DNA of 35,002 bases from Chloroflexota bacterium (GTDB lineage: Bacteria > Chloroflexota > UBA11872), in assembly GCA_022820025.1 (NCBI GenBank), contig JAJEGF010000038.1, positions 136,827 through 171,828 on the forward strand, given 5' to 3'. Positions 15,985 through 23,805 of the stretch are shown here, piece after piece (within the stretch, counting starts at the first letter, position 1; each line of letters opens with the position of its first letter). The notes under the pieces are model-generated. The model was not told where the DNA came from. It saw only the letters and a program-made list of their open reading frames with translations, and searched no databases. The translations under genes and the position numbers were made by a program.

Positions 15985-16532
15985 CAGGTCTTCAGGCCCA
16001 GGGTGGTGCTGGTGAACAGGGCCTCGAACTGGAAGCCCGCGTCGGCCATGGCTTCTGCGGCGCCTTCCTCGCGATCGACCACCACGAGGACCAGCAGCAC
16101 GTTGGCGCCGCTCTCACGCAGGGCCATCGCCGATTCGATGGCCTGGCCGCCGGTGGTGACGACGTCCTCGATCAGGACGATGTTCTCGTCCGGGTGAAGG
16201 ATGCCCTCGAACCGTCGCTCGGTGCCGTAGGACTTGGATTCGCCCCGGACCAACACGCTGGGCAGCCCGGTCGCAAGCGAAACGGCCGTGGCCAACGGAA
16301 CCGCGCCCAGTTCCGGGCCCGCGACCCGCTGCGTATCGGCGGGCAGACGCGCCGCCAGCGCTTGACCGATGCCGCGCAAGAGGGACGGCTCGGTGGTGAA
16401 GCGGTACTTGTCCAGGTAGTAGCGGCTGCGGCGGCCGGAACGAAGGACGAAATCGCCTTCCAGGTACGCCGCGTCCACGATGCGTGAAGCCAGCGAGGCC
16501 GGGTCAATGCTGGCTAAAGTTTCGGCGCCCAC
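15984..16532 (-). CDS. pyrE: Orotate phosphoribosyltransferase
   Basis: The 182-residue protein has YYLDKYRFTTEPSLL near residue 38, the family motif GPELGAVPLATAVS, RGESKSYGT with the catalytic-loop lysine near 100, and the PRPP-binding loop VLIEDVVTTGGQA at 119-131. It converts orotate and PRPP to orotidine 5'-phosphate in pyrimidine synthesis. The GTG at 16532 gives a normal-length protein; the frame stays open far upstream without family similarity. It is the first gene of a pyrE-ddl pair and diverges from the SDR at 16626. Confidence 0.93.
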   Translation of the reverse strand: MGAETLASIDPASLASRIVDAAYLEGDFVLRSGRRSRYYLDKYRFTTEPSLLRGIGQALAARLPADTQRVAGPELGAVPLATAVSLATGLPSVLVRGESKSYGTERRFEGILHPDENIVLIEDVVTTGGQAIESAMALRESGANVLLVLVVVDREEGAAEAMADAGFQFEALFTSTTLGLKT

Positions 16533-16625
16533 GTTCTCAGCGTAGCAGTCCGCGAGGTCAGGGCTTGCGGCGGCTGCCCGTAGCCGTTCACCATGAGGCG
16601 GCAACGGCCGGTGGGTTGGCGGCGA

Positions 16626-17579
16626 ATGCCACAGGCGCTGATCTTTGGAATCACGGGTTACGCCGGCAGCGCGCTGGCCCGGCATCTCGTGCAACAGGGC
16701 TGGGGGGTGCGCGGGATCGGCCGCAGCGAATCGGCGGCGAGCGACCTGGAAACCCTTGGCGTCGAGGTGGAAATCGCCGACGTCGGCGAGCCCGAGGAGC
16801 TCGTGGGACTGGGACGGCCGGACGACCACATCGTCTACCTGGTGGGCAGCATCAGCGGCCACCCGGACTGGACGGAACGGGTTGGGCTGGATGGCGTCGT
16901 GAACGCCGAGGCCGCGCTGGCAGAGGTTGGCATTGCCTCGTTCGTGCTGGTGCAGACGCTGGCCGCCTACGGTAGGGGCTCGGACGAGGCAATCACGGAA
17001 GACACGCCCACGCAGCCGAACTCCCAGCTTGGTCGGATCAGCCTGCGGGCCGAGCAACATCTGCGCGACGCCCTGCGCACGCGAGGGTTTCCGGCCCGCT
17101 TTGTGCGTGCCGGAACGATTTACGGTCCGGGCCGGCGAACGGTCGACGCGCTGCGCAAGAAGCGTCTGCGCATGCTGGGCGGCGGGGAGAACCTTTCCAG
17201 CCGTATCCACGTGGACGACCTGGCGACGGTGCTGGCGGCGGTAGCTGAGCGCGGCCGCTCGGGCGAGGTCTACCTGGCCGTGGATGACGAGCCGGTCAGC
17301 ATGGCGGAGTACTTCGACCACCTGGCCGACCGCGCCCACGTACCGGCGCCCGGGTCGACCCCCAAGTGGCTGGCGCGGGCCATGATTGGCGGATTCGGGC
17401 TGACGTCCAAGCTAACCAGGGGCCACGCTCCACTGGGTCACAACCTCTACGCCCTGGTCACCGGAAACTACGGCTGCTCCAACGACAAGATTCACAACGA
17501 GCTTGGGGTCGAGTTGGCCTATCCAACCTACGTGGAAGGCGTGGAAACCCTCCTCGCCGACGAGGGCGAGGATGATTAG
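16626..17579 (+). CDS. Atypical NAD(P)-binding SDR without the Tyr-Lys dyad
   Basis: The 317-residue protein begins with a Rossmann motif (IFGITGYAGSALARHL) and retains the extended-SDR layout: IVYLVGSISGHPDW, FVLVQTLAAYGRGS, RAGTIYGPGRRTVD and SRIHVDDLATVLAA. At the position of the catalytic YxxxK it has LGRISLRAEQ, so both tyrosine and lysine are replaced by arginine. It may bind a dinucleotide without the standard redox chemistry. ATG 16626 is preferred over ATG 16593 because the Rossmann strand starts three residues later. An SLC13-type transporter starts 21 nt downstream. Confidence 0.82.
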   Translation: MPQALIFGITGYAGSALARHLVQQGWGVRGIGRSESAASDLETLGVEVEIADVGEPEELVGLGRPDDHIVYLVGSISGHPDWTERVGLDGVVNAEAALAEVGIASFVLVQTLAAYGRGSDEAITEDTPTQPNSQLGRISLRAEQHLRDALRTRGFPARFVRAGTIYGPGRRTVDALRKKRLRMLGGGENLSSRIHVDDLATVLAAVAERGRSGEVYLAVDDEPVSMAEYFDHLADRAHVPAPGSTPKWLARAMIGGFGLTSKLTRGHAPLGHNLYALVTGNYGCSNDKIHNELGVELAYPTYVEGVETLLADEGEDD

Positions 17580-17600
17580 CTCCCGCCGCCGGAGCCGCCC

Positions 17601-19397
17601 GTGACCGTCGAAATCGCCTTCGTCCTCGTAGTCACCCTGATGGCCCTGCTGCTGCTGGCGTGGGGCCGCTTTGCCCCCGACCTGATTGCGTTCGGAGTCT
17701 TGTTGACCCTGTTCTTCGGACGGGTCATCACGGTCGAGCAGGCGCTGAGCGGGTTCTCTAACCAGGCGGTTATCGCCGTCGGGGCGATCCTGGTCATCAG
17801 CACCGCCCTCACGGCCACCGGAGTCGCTGCGCACATCGGCGTCTGGATCCGGCGGGTGGCCGGGCAGAGCGAGGTGCGGCTGATCGCGCTCACCATGGCC
17901 AGCGTGGCCGTGCTCTCCGCCTTTATGAACTCCGTGGGCGCCAGCGCCGTCCTGCTACCGGCCGTGGTGGCCGCCGCGCGTGACATGAACATGCCCGTGT
18001 CGCGCGTACTCATGCCGCTGGCCTTTGGGTCCCTGTTGGGCGCCATGCTCACCCTCGTGGGCACGCCCTCAAACATCCTCACCAGCAGCGTCCTGGAACA
18101 GGCCGGCTACGAGCCCCTGGGACTGTTTGAGTTCACGCCCTTTGGCGCGCTGGCGTTAGTGCTCGGGATTGGCCTGGTGGTGCTGACGCGTCGGCGGCTG
18201 CTGCCCGTGCGCAGCGGCGGGGCGCAGGTGGCGCCGTCGGGTGTGGAGCACCAGGCCTACCGGCTGGAGGAACGCCTGTTCGAAGCCGTGGTCCCGGATG
18301 ACAGCCAGCTCGTCGGTCAAAGTCTGCTGGCCGCCGGGATCGGCGAAGCCTTCGGCATCGCGGTGCTCGCCGTTGAACGCAATGGGGTGGTTACGGGGTC
18401 GCCGCGGCCTTCAGAGGAGTTGCAGGCCGGTGACTATCTGGTTCTGGCGGCGCGTGAGGACGACATCAGTCGCCTGCGCGAGGTGCACGCGCTGCAAGTC
18501 CAGGACAGCCGGCGGCTGGGCGCCGACGCGCTGCGCAGCGCCACGCTCACCATGGCCGAAATCGTCCTGCGGCCGCGGTCGGACATGGTCGGCCAAAGCC
18601 TGGCGGAGATTGACTTTCGCGATCGCCACGGAGCCAACGTGCTCGGCATCTGGCGCGATGGCCGGCCCAGGCGAACGCGACTGGCCACCATGGCACTGGA
18701 GGGCGGTGACGCGCTGCTGGTACAAGGTCCGCCCGTCGCCCTGCGGCAGCTGCGCGACTCGCAAGACTTCGTGGTGCTGACCGAAGATGCCGAAACGGCG
18801 CCGCGCGGGCGGCGGGCGCCGCTCGCCGTGGGCATCCTGGCCCTGTTCGTCCTGGCGCTGATGCTGCAACTGGCGCCGGTGGCGATTGTCGGCGTAGCCG
18901 CCGCCGCCGCCATGGCGCTGACGGGCTGCATCACCATGGAGGAAGCCCGGCGCGCCGTCGAGTGGCGCGCCATCCTCCTGATCGCCGCCATGCTGCCGCT
19001 GGCGGAGGCCATGCAAACCACCGGCGCCGCCGCCTTCCTGGCCGAGCGCTCCACCGAAAGCCTTGGAGCGTTCGGCGCCGTGCCCGTCCTGGCCGGCGTG
19101 CTGCTGCTGACCTTCTTCTTCACCCACGTCATGGGCAACCACGTCACGGCGGTGCTGATGGCGCCGCTGGCGATTGACGCCGCCCTGCGCATGGGCGCCG
19201 ATCCGCGCATGTTCGCGTTGGGCGTCGCCCTGGCCGCCACCTCCGGCTTCGCCACCCCCTACGCCCATCCCGGCAACCTCCTCGTCATGGGTCCCGCCAA
19301 CTACCGCTTCAGCGACTTCGTCCGCATGGGCCTCCCGCTGGGGCTGTTGACGCTGGCCGGGAGCTTCATCTTGCTGTCGCTGCTTTTCGGTGCCTGA
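17601..19397 (+). CDS. SLC13-family anion transporter with two RCK_C domains
   Basis: The 598-residue membrane protein has two hydrophobic halves flanking a soluble insert. The first half carries LSAFMNSVGASAVLLP and LTLVGTPSN; the second has THVMGNHVTAVLM and ATSGFATPYAHPGN. These fit the paired hairpin-and-turn motifs of divalent anion:sodium symporters. The insert (about residues 215-395) holds two TrkA-C/RCK_C modules (VPDDSQLVGQSLLAAGIGEAF and RPRSDMVGQSLAEIDF blocks). The likely cargo is sulfate, a dicarboxylate or another anion; sequence alone does not decide. The start is GTG, 21 nt after the SDR stop. Confidence 0.9.
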   Translation: MTVEIAFVLVVTLMALLLLAWGRFAPDLIAFGVLLTLFFGRVITVEQALSGFSNQAVIAVGAILVISTALTATGVAAHIGVWIRRVAGQSEVRLIALTMASVAVLSAFMNSVGASAVLLPAVVAAARDMNMPVSRVLMPLAFGSLLGAMLTLVGTPSNILTSSVLEQAGYEPLGLFEFTPFGALALVLGIGLVVLTRRRLLPVRSGGAQVAPSGVEHQAYRLEERLFEAVVPDDSQLVGQSLLAAGIGEAFGIAVLAVERNGVVTGSPRPSEELQAGDYLVLAAREDDISRLREVHALQVQDSRRLGADALRSATLTMAEIVLRPRSDMVGQSLAEIDFRDRHGANVLGIWRDGRPRRTRLATMALEGGDALLVQGPPVALRQLRDSQDFVVLTEDAETAPRGRRAPLAVGILALFVLALMLQLAPVAIVGVAAAAAMALTGCITMEEARRAVEWRAILLIAAMLPLAEAMQTTGAAAFLAERSTESLGAFGAVPVLAGVLLLTFFFTHVMGNHVTAVLMAPLAIDAALRMGADPRMFALGVALAATSGFATPYAHPGNLLVMGPANYRFSDFVRMGLPLGLLTLAGSFILLSLLFGA

Positions 19398-19503
19398 TCC
19401 CGTCGCACCACGTGCTTTCGTATACGCGGGCGTGAGACCCGTCGTCTTCCCTATGCTGTAGGCGACCCAGGCGCTCTTACCTCCGCAATGAAATCGTTGC
19501 CCC

Positions 19504-19812
19504 GTGTGTACGCAGCTACCTATCCCAAGTGACCAACTGGCGGCGTTCTGCCGAGCAAACGGCATTCGCCGGATAGCCGTCTTCGGGTCGGCGCTACGGT
19601 CTGACTTCGGAGCCGACAGCGATATCGACCTGCTCGTCGAGTTTGATCCGGACCGCATCCCCGGGTTGCTTGGGATCTCGGGCATGGAATTGGAACTGTC
19701 CGACCTCTTGGACGGACGCAAGGTCGATCTGCGCACGCCTGAAGATCTGAGCCGCTATTTCCGCGCCGCGGTACTCGCAGAAGCAGAGGTGCAGTACGTA
19801 CGGGAAGGATGA
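19504..19812 (+). CDS. mntA: MntA-type minimal nucleotidyltransferase antitoxin
   Basis: The 102-residue protein has the polymerase-beta-like core [21 protein letters not shown] at residues 28-29, then catalytic acids Asp40 and Asp42 (SDxD). This is the minimal nucleotidyltransferase that pairs with HepT and neutralises it by AMPylation in characterised systems. The start is GTG 19504. The HepT-like gene follows immediately. The symbol is given by family and context. Confidence 0.88.
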   Translation: MCTQLPIPSDQLAAFCRANGIRRIAVFGSALRSDFGADSDIDLLVEFDPDRIPGLLGISGMELELSDLLDGRKVDLRTPEDLSRYFRAAVLAEAEVQYVREG

Positions 19813-19828
19813 CATCCGTCTGCTGCAC

Positions 19829-20140
19829 ATGCGCGATTCAGCGCGCGACGTGGTGTCGATTGCGGAAGGCCGGACGCGCCAAGACCTGGACAGGGACCGA
19901 CAGCTCGTACTCGCGCTGTCTCACGCCATCCAGATCATCGGCGAAGCCGCCAGCCGGGTGAGCGAAACAACCCGGGAATCAGCGCCGGACGTTCCGTGGC
20001 GCCTCATCATCAACATGCGCCACCGGATCGTCCACGACTACTACCGCATCAATCTCGACGTGCTCTGGCGGACGGTGCGAGAGGAAGTACCGGACCTGAT
20101 CGCCCGGCTCGAGCGGCTGGTTCCACCGGCGTCTGACTGA
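19829..20140 (+). CDS. hepT: HepT-like ribonuclease toxin
   Basis: The 103-residue helical protein contains the HEPN/HepT active-site motif RX4HXY as RHRIVHDY (Arg64, His69, Tyr71) and the family segment HAIQIIGEAASRVS. It is the RNase half of a MntA-HepT toxin-antitoxin module. ATG 19829 is the first start in frame, but the frame continues upstream as DDIRLLH, which looks like the normal HepT N-terminus and has no start codon. The MntA stop (GGATGA) would give an overlapping ATG one register off. A 1-nt indel at the junction, or use of the internal ATG, would explain this. Confidence 0.83.
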   Translation: MRDSARDVVSIAEGRTRQDLDRDRQLVLALSHAIQIIGEAASRVSETTRESAPDVPWRLIINMRHRIVHDYYRINLDVLWRTVREEVPDLIARLERLVPPASD

Positions 20141-20265
20141 TCCCGAGCACGACTGATCCGTTGGTAGACGGCCGGCAAGACTCCCGACTTTCCACGAGGA
20201 CTAACCACGTTCGGTAGCCTTCCCCCAACACCCGCGACCAACCAATCCAGGAAAGGCCGGTTCCG

Positions 20266-21312
20266 GTGGTTCGAATAGCAATGCTCGGCAGCGGCTTCGT
20301 CTGCGACTTCTATATGAACGCCCTGCGCTACGTGCCCGATCAGCGCGTGGTGGTGAATTTCTCGAAGACGGAGGCCAAGGCGCAGGACTTTGCGCAGCGC
20401 TGGAAGGTGCCCGAGTCCACCACCGACATGCAGGCCGCCATCGAACGCGACGACGTGGACCTGGTGGTGGTGGGGCTGCCCAATTTCGTCCACCGCGACG
20501 CCTGCATTGCCGCCGCCGAGGCCGGCAAGGCGGTGGTCTGCACCAAGCCCCTCGGCCGCAATGCGCCGGAGGCGGCCGAGATCCTGCAGGCCGTCCGCCA
20601 GCACGACGTCTTCAACGGCTACCTGGAAACCGAAGCCTTCATGCCCGACGTCCTGCGCGCCAAGCAGGCCGTCGACGACGGCGCCATAGGCAAGGTCCTC
20701 ATCGTGCGCGCCCGCGAAGCCCACACCGGCTCCCACGCCAGCTACGCCTGGGACGCCTCCACCAGCGGCGGCGGCCCCTTGCTGGGCATGGGCGTGCACG
20801 CGGTGGCGGCCTGCCGCCTGTTCATCGGCAAGGACGTGATGCCGCAGGAGGTCATGTGCTGGGCCGACACGCTGGAGCACGACGTGCCGTTCGAGGACAA
20901 CGCCGTGGCCCTGGTCCGCTTCGAAAACCGCTCCCTCGGCCAGATCGAAGCCGGCTGGAGCAACCACGGCGGCATGGACGTCCGCACCGAGATCTACGGC
21001 GAGGACGGCCTGATCCACATCGACGCCACCAAGGGCGTCCCGATTAAGGCCTTCAGCCTGCACTCCATGGGCTACGTGCAGGAAAAGGCCGATTCCGACA
21101 CCGGCTGGACCTTTCCCCAGTCCGACGAAGCCTGGCAATACGGCTACCACGGCCAGATGTATCACTTCGTCCGCTGCCTGGAAGACGGTACGCCGGCGGC
21201 CGAGGACTTTGAGGACGGCTACATCTCCAACGCCGTCATCGACGCCGCCTACCGCAGCGCCGAATCACGGCAGTGGGAGGCGGTGGATCTTTCGGGGCTG
21301 GAGTCGGCATAG
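20266..21312 (+). CDS. Gfo/Idh/MocA-family oxidoreductase
   Basis: The 348-residue protein opens with the nucleotide-binding VRIAMLGSGFVCDFY, continues with VDLVVVGLPNFVHRDAC and the conserved CTKPLGRNAPEA that replaces the EKP motif, and has a C-terminal alpha/beta domain with GGGPLLGMGVHAVAACRLF and GQIEAGWSNHGG. The family oxidises or reduces sugars, inositols and related polyols with NAD(P). The substrate is unknown. The start is GTG, with AGGAAAGG about 9 nt upstream. Codon use is strongly C-rich, like the core genes and unlike the DUF262 gene that follows. Confidence 0.9.
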   Translation: MVRIAMLGSGFVCDFYMNALRYVPDQRVVVNFSKTEAKAQDFAQRWKVPESTTDMQAAIERDDVDLVVVGLPNFVHRDACIAAAEAGKAVVCTKPLGRNAPEAAEILQAVRQHDVFNGYLETEAFMPDVLRAKQAVDDGAIGKVLIVRAREAHTGSHASYAWDASTSGGGPLLGMGVHAVAACRLFIGKDVMPQEVMCWADTLEHDVPFEDNAVALVRFENRSLGQIEAGWSNHGGMDVRTEIYGEDGLIHIDATKGVPIKAFSLHSMGYVQEKADSDTGWTFPQSDEAWQYGYHGQMYHFVRCLEDGTPAAEDFEDGYISNAVIDAAYRSAESRQWEAVDLSGLESA

Positions 21313-21348
21313 CCGTATCTCCGGAGGTTGTTGCTGGCAGCTAGTGGT

Positions 21349-21389
21349 GGTCGGCCTCTGTAGGATTGAGGAATCAGCACTGGCCGACC
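21349..21389. promoter_or_regulatory. Inverted repeat upstream of the AF2212-type antitoxin gene
   Basis: GGTCGGCC (21349-21356) and GGCCGACC (21382-21389) form a perfect 8-bp inverted repeat with a 25-nt spacer, lying 41 nt before the antitoxin ATG. Antitoxins of this kind often autoregulate through symmetric sites. It could equally help end transcription of the upstream oxidoreductase. GC-rich arms of this length can occur by chance here. Confidence 0.3.
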
Positions 21390-21429
21390 GGTCAGGGCAG
21401 CAGTTGGGCGGTTGAAGGGACGGGAGACC

Positions 21430-21663
21430 ATGCACACCGTCAGAGCGAGATTCGCCAACGGCGTGCTCGAACCATTGGAAACGCTCGACCTCGACGAAGG
21501 TCAAGAGGTCACGGTGTCGATCGACGAGCGGACGTCCAGCCGCCCCGGAAGAGGCATGCGAGCCGCAGCCGGCGCGTGGAAAGGCACTCACGATCCGGAG
21601 CGGCTGAAGCGCGAGATTCGTTCTGCACGCCCCTCTGCTTCCCGGCGCCACCCTCAGTTCTGA
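21430..21663 (+). CDS. Orphan AF2212/DUF104-type antitoxin
   Basis: The 77-residue protein has VRARFANGVLEPLETLDLDEG near the N-terminus (core FANGVLEPLETLDL), followed by QEVTVSI. This is the DNA-binding beta-domain pattern of AF2212-like antitoxins. The C-terminal RAAAGAWKGTHDPERLKREI resembles the toxin-wrapping tail of VapB proteins that partner PIN-domain RNases. ATG 21430 follows GGGAG closely. No PIN toxin follows; the next 250 nt hold no convincing gene and then the DUF262 gene starts. It is probably a relic or a solitary antitoxin. Confidence 0.75.
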   Translation: MHTVRARFANGVLEPLETLDLDEGQEVTVSIDERTSSRPGRGMRAAAGAWKGTHDPERLKREIRSARPSASRRHPQF

Positions 21664-21911
21664 GTGCACACGCTCCGTCTCGAATACCGTTTCCGCATAA
21701 CGAACTCCTTGCGCCTACGTAGTTGGGCCGCATTCCTCGAACTACCGGAGACGGCCGGCATAGGTCGCGTGCCAAATGCGTCGAGTGCCCGCCACACCGA
21801 GCATTTGCATTAGCTGCCCCGCTAACGCCCTGCTCTAGTAAACCTCAATGGCGACGTAAGTGTGCTAGGCTGCCCGCTGGCGCTATAGAAGACCGCTAAG
21901 AGAGTCTAGTT

Positions 21912-23726
21912 ATGGATGTCGGTGTCTTGACTATGGAAAAGCTGTTCGGCAAAACTGTTCGCTATCAGATTCCGACTTTTCAGCGTCCTTATGTTTGGCG
22001 AAAAGAGGACCAGTGGCAGCCGCTCTGGGATGATGTACGCAATACAGCTGAGTCCTATATAGAAGATACCCTCAGCAACTCGGAGACCAGTCGTAGAAGG
22101 TCGATCCACCAGTCGCGCGCCCACTTCCTAGGTGCCGTCGTTGTCCAGCAACAACACTTTGCTGCCGGAGAGATTGAGTCAAGGACGGTAATTGACGGGC
22201 AGCAGCGACTTACGACAGCGCAACTGCTTCTCGACGCGGTTCAAGAGGTTATGGAGACGCGCGGCCACAGCCGGATCGCAAAGCGGTTGTCTCTTTTGGT
22301 GTTAAATCACGCTGCCTTTGTGGAAGAAGAAGATGATTTCTTTAAGGTGTGGCCAACTCTTACAGATCGCGACGCTTTCCGACATGCAATGCATAACGGT
22401 CTCCCTACGAACGAGTTTCAGAATTCGCTGATTGTTCAGGCTCACGAGTTTTTTAGGCTAGAAGTAGACCATTGGCTTGCAGAGCTTCCCCAGGAGACCG
22501 ACGTTCGAGCTGATGCTCTTGAGAAGGCGGTAGCCCACTTACTGGAACTCGTGGTCATTGACCTAAGTGTGGATGATGAGCCGCATATCATCTTTGAGAC
22601 GCTCAATGCTCGCGGCACGCCGCTGCTGCAGTCGGACTTGATCAAGAATATGATTCTTTATCGGGCGGATCAAATGGATATAGATAGTGATTCAGATGAG
22701 GCGCGTGAGCTTTGGGACTTTTCTGATGACTGGTGGCGAGAGGAAGTTCGTCGAGGGCGACTGACAGATCCGCGCATTGACGTTTTTTTGTACTACTGGC
22801 TGACGATGCGAGGGCACGAGGAGATTCGACCTGACCGTGTTGCGGCGGAGTTTCGCCGGTACTCGGAAGGTAGTCCAGCACGCATCGAAGAAATCGCGGC
22901 AGACATGAAGCGGGTTGGCGCTACATATCGCGCTCTAGAAGATGGCGAGGCGAATGGCTATGAGACCTTTCTGTACCGCAGGGAAGTTATGCAGGCGGGA
23001 GTACTGACACCAGTTCTTCTGTGGTTGTTTTCTTCCGATATGAGCGCCGAGCAGAGAAAGAAGGCAATACAAGCGCTTGAGAGCTATATGGTTCGACGTA
23101 TGGTTTGTCGAATGACGACCCAAAACTACAATGCTCTTTTTCTCGGACTGATTAATGAACTAGAGGATTCAGGACCCTCCAGTGCTGGCGACACTGTGGT
23201 GAGTTATTTGTTGGATCAGACTGCGCATGCCAACCTCTGGCCGGATGATCGAGAGGTCGAGAAAGCCTTTCTGGAACTACCGCTGTACTGGTCGCTCACG
23301 CGTGGTCGTCTGCGCATTGTCTTGGAAGGTATCGAGGAGCAACTGCGGACGCCGATGGCGGAAAGCCAAGAAGTACCCCGCGGATTGACGATTGAACACA
23401 TAATGCCGCAGAAGTGGCAAGAGAACTGGCCGTTTCCGGCTGCGTCGACTGACTCTCACGAAGCTGTTGCGCGACATGAGAACCGCAATCGCATTATTCA
23501 CTCGATCGGCAACCTGACTCTGGTCAATTTCCGCCTCAACCCAAGCCTCTCCAACGCATCGTGGCCTTGCAAACGCCTGAAATTGGATGAGCACGCAGTC
23601 CTTTTCCTCAATAAAAAGCTGCTGCAAGAGGCACCTAATGAATGGAATGAGGATGCGATTGCGGAAAGATCGCTGCAGCTAGCGAAGCTCGCGTCTCGCG
23701 CATGGCCATCGGCCCAGGAGTTCTGA
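21912..23726 (+). CDS. DUF262-DUF1524 protein (GmrSD-like restriction/defence)
   Basis: The 604-residue protein has an N-terminal DUF262 domain with IPTFQRPYVW (residues 20-29), FLGAVVVQQQ, the nucleotide-binding VIDGQQRLTT (about 92-101), and DDEPHIIFETLNARGTPL. The C-terminal DUF1524 HNH-like nuclease shows TIEHIMPQKW (about 490) and HSIGNLTLVNFRLNPSLSN. This fused architecture is that of GmrSD type IV restriction enzymes, which cut modified phage DNA using NTP hydrolysis; SspE and BrxU are related designs. The gene is visibly richer in A and T at all codon positions than its neighbours, which suggests recent horizontal gain. No methylase is adjacent, as expected for a type IV enzyme. Confidence 0.9.
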   Translation: MDVGVLTMEKLFGKTVRYQIPTFQRPYVWRKEDQWQPLWDDVRNTAESYIEDTLSNSETSRRRSIHQSRAHFLGAVVVQQQHFAAGEIESRTVIDGQQRLTTAQLLLDAVQEVMETRGHSRIAKRLSLLVLNHAAFVEEEDDFFKVWPTLTDRDAFRHAMHNGLPTNEFQNSLIVQAHEFFRLEVDHWLAELPQETDVRADALEKAVAHLLELVVIDLSVDDEPHIIFETLNARGTPLLQSDLIKNMILYRADQMDIDSDSDEARELWDFSDDWWREEVRRGRLTDPRIDVFLYYWLTMRGHEEIRPDRVAAEFRRYSEGSPARIEEIAADMKRVGATYRALEDGEANGYETFLYRREVMQAGVLTPVLLWLFSSDMSAEQRKKAIQALESYMVRRMVCRMTTQNYNALFLGLINELEDSGPSSAGDTVVSYLLDQTAHANLWPDDREVEKAFLELPLYWSLTRGRLRIVLEGIEEQLRTPMAESQEVPRGLTIEHIMPQKWQENWPFPAASTDSHEAVARHENRNRIIHSIGNLTLVNFRLNPSLSNASWPCKRLKLDEHAVLFLNKKLLQEAPNEWNEDAIAERSLQLAKLASRAWPSAQEF

Positions 23727-23737
23727 CAGGGAACGCT

Positions 23738-23798
23738 GCTTGGCTTACTTGGGTCGGCGAGGCTCAAGAGCCTAGTAAATGCGTGTCGGTCGCCAAGC
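23738..23798. terminator. Nested inverted repeat between convergent genes
   Basis: GCTTGGC (23738-23744) pairs with GCCAAGC (23792-23798). Inside it TTACT (23745-23749) pairs with AGTAA (23774-23778), and AGGCTC (23760-23765) pairs with GAGCCT (23768-23773). The structure fills the 79-nt gap between the convergent DUF262 and ATPase genes. The position suits a bidirectional terminator, but there is no clear U tract and the stems are interrupted by loops of unequal length. Confidence 0.4.
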
Positions 23799-23805
23799 GC
23801 TTGCT

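Noticed and set aside
18411..19736. 441-codon antisense open frame under the SLC13 transporter
   Set aside because: It is His/Gln/Arg-rich shadow sequence opposite a well-conserved gene and runs into the MntA gene.
20041..21165. 374-codon antisense open frame opposite the Gfo/Idh/MocA gene
   Set aside because: It is a shadow of C-ending codons, with no recognisable motif, while the sense strand encodes a clear family.
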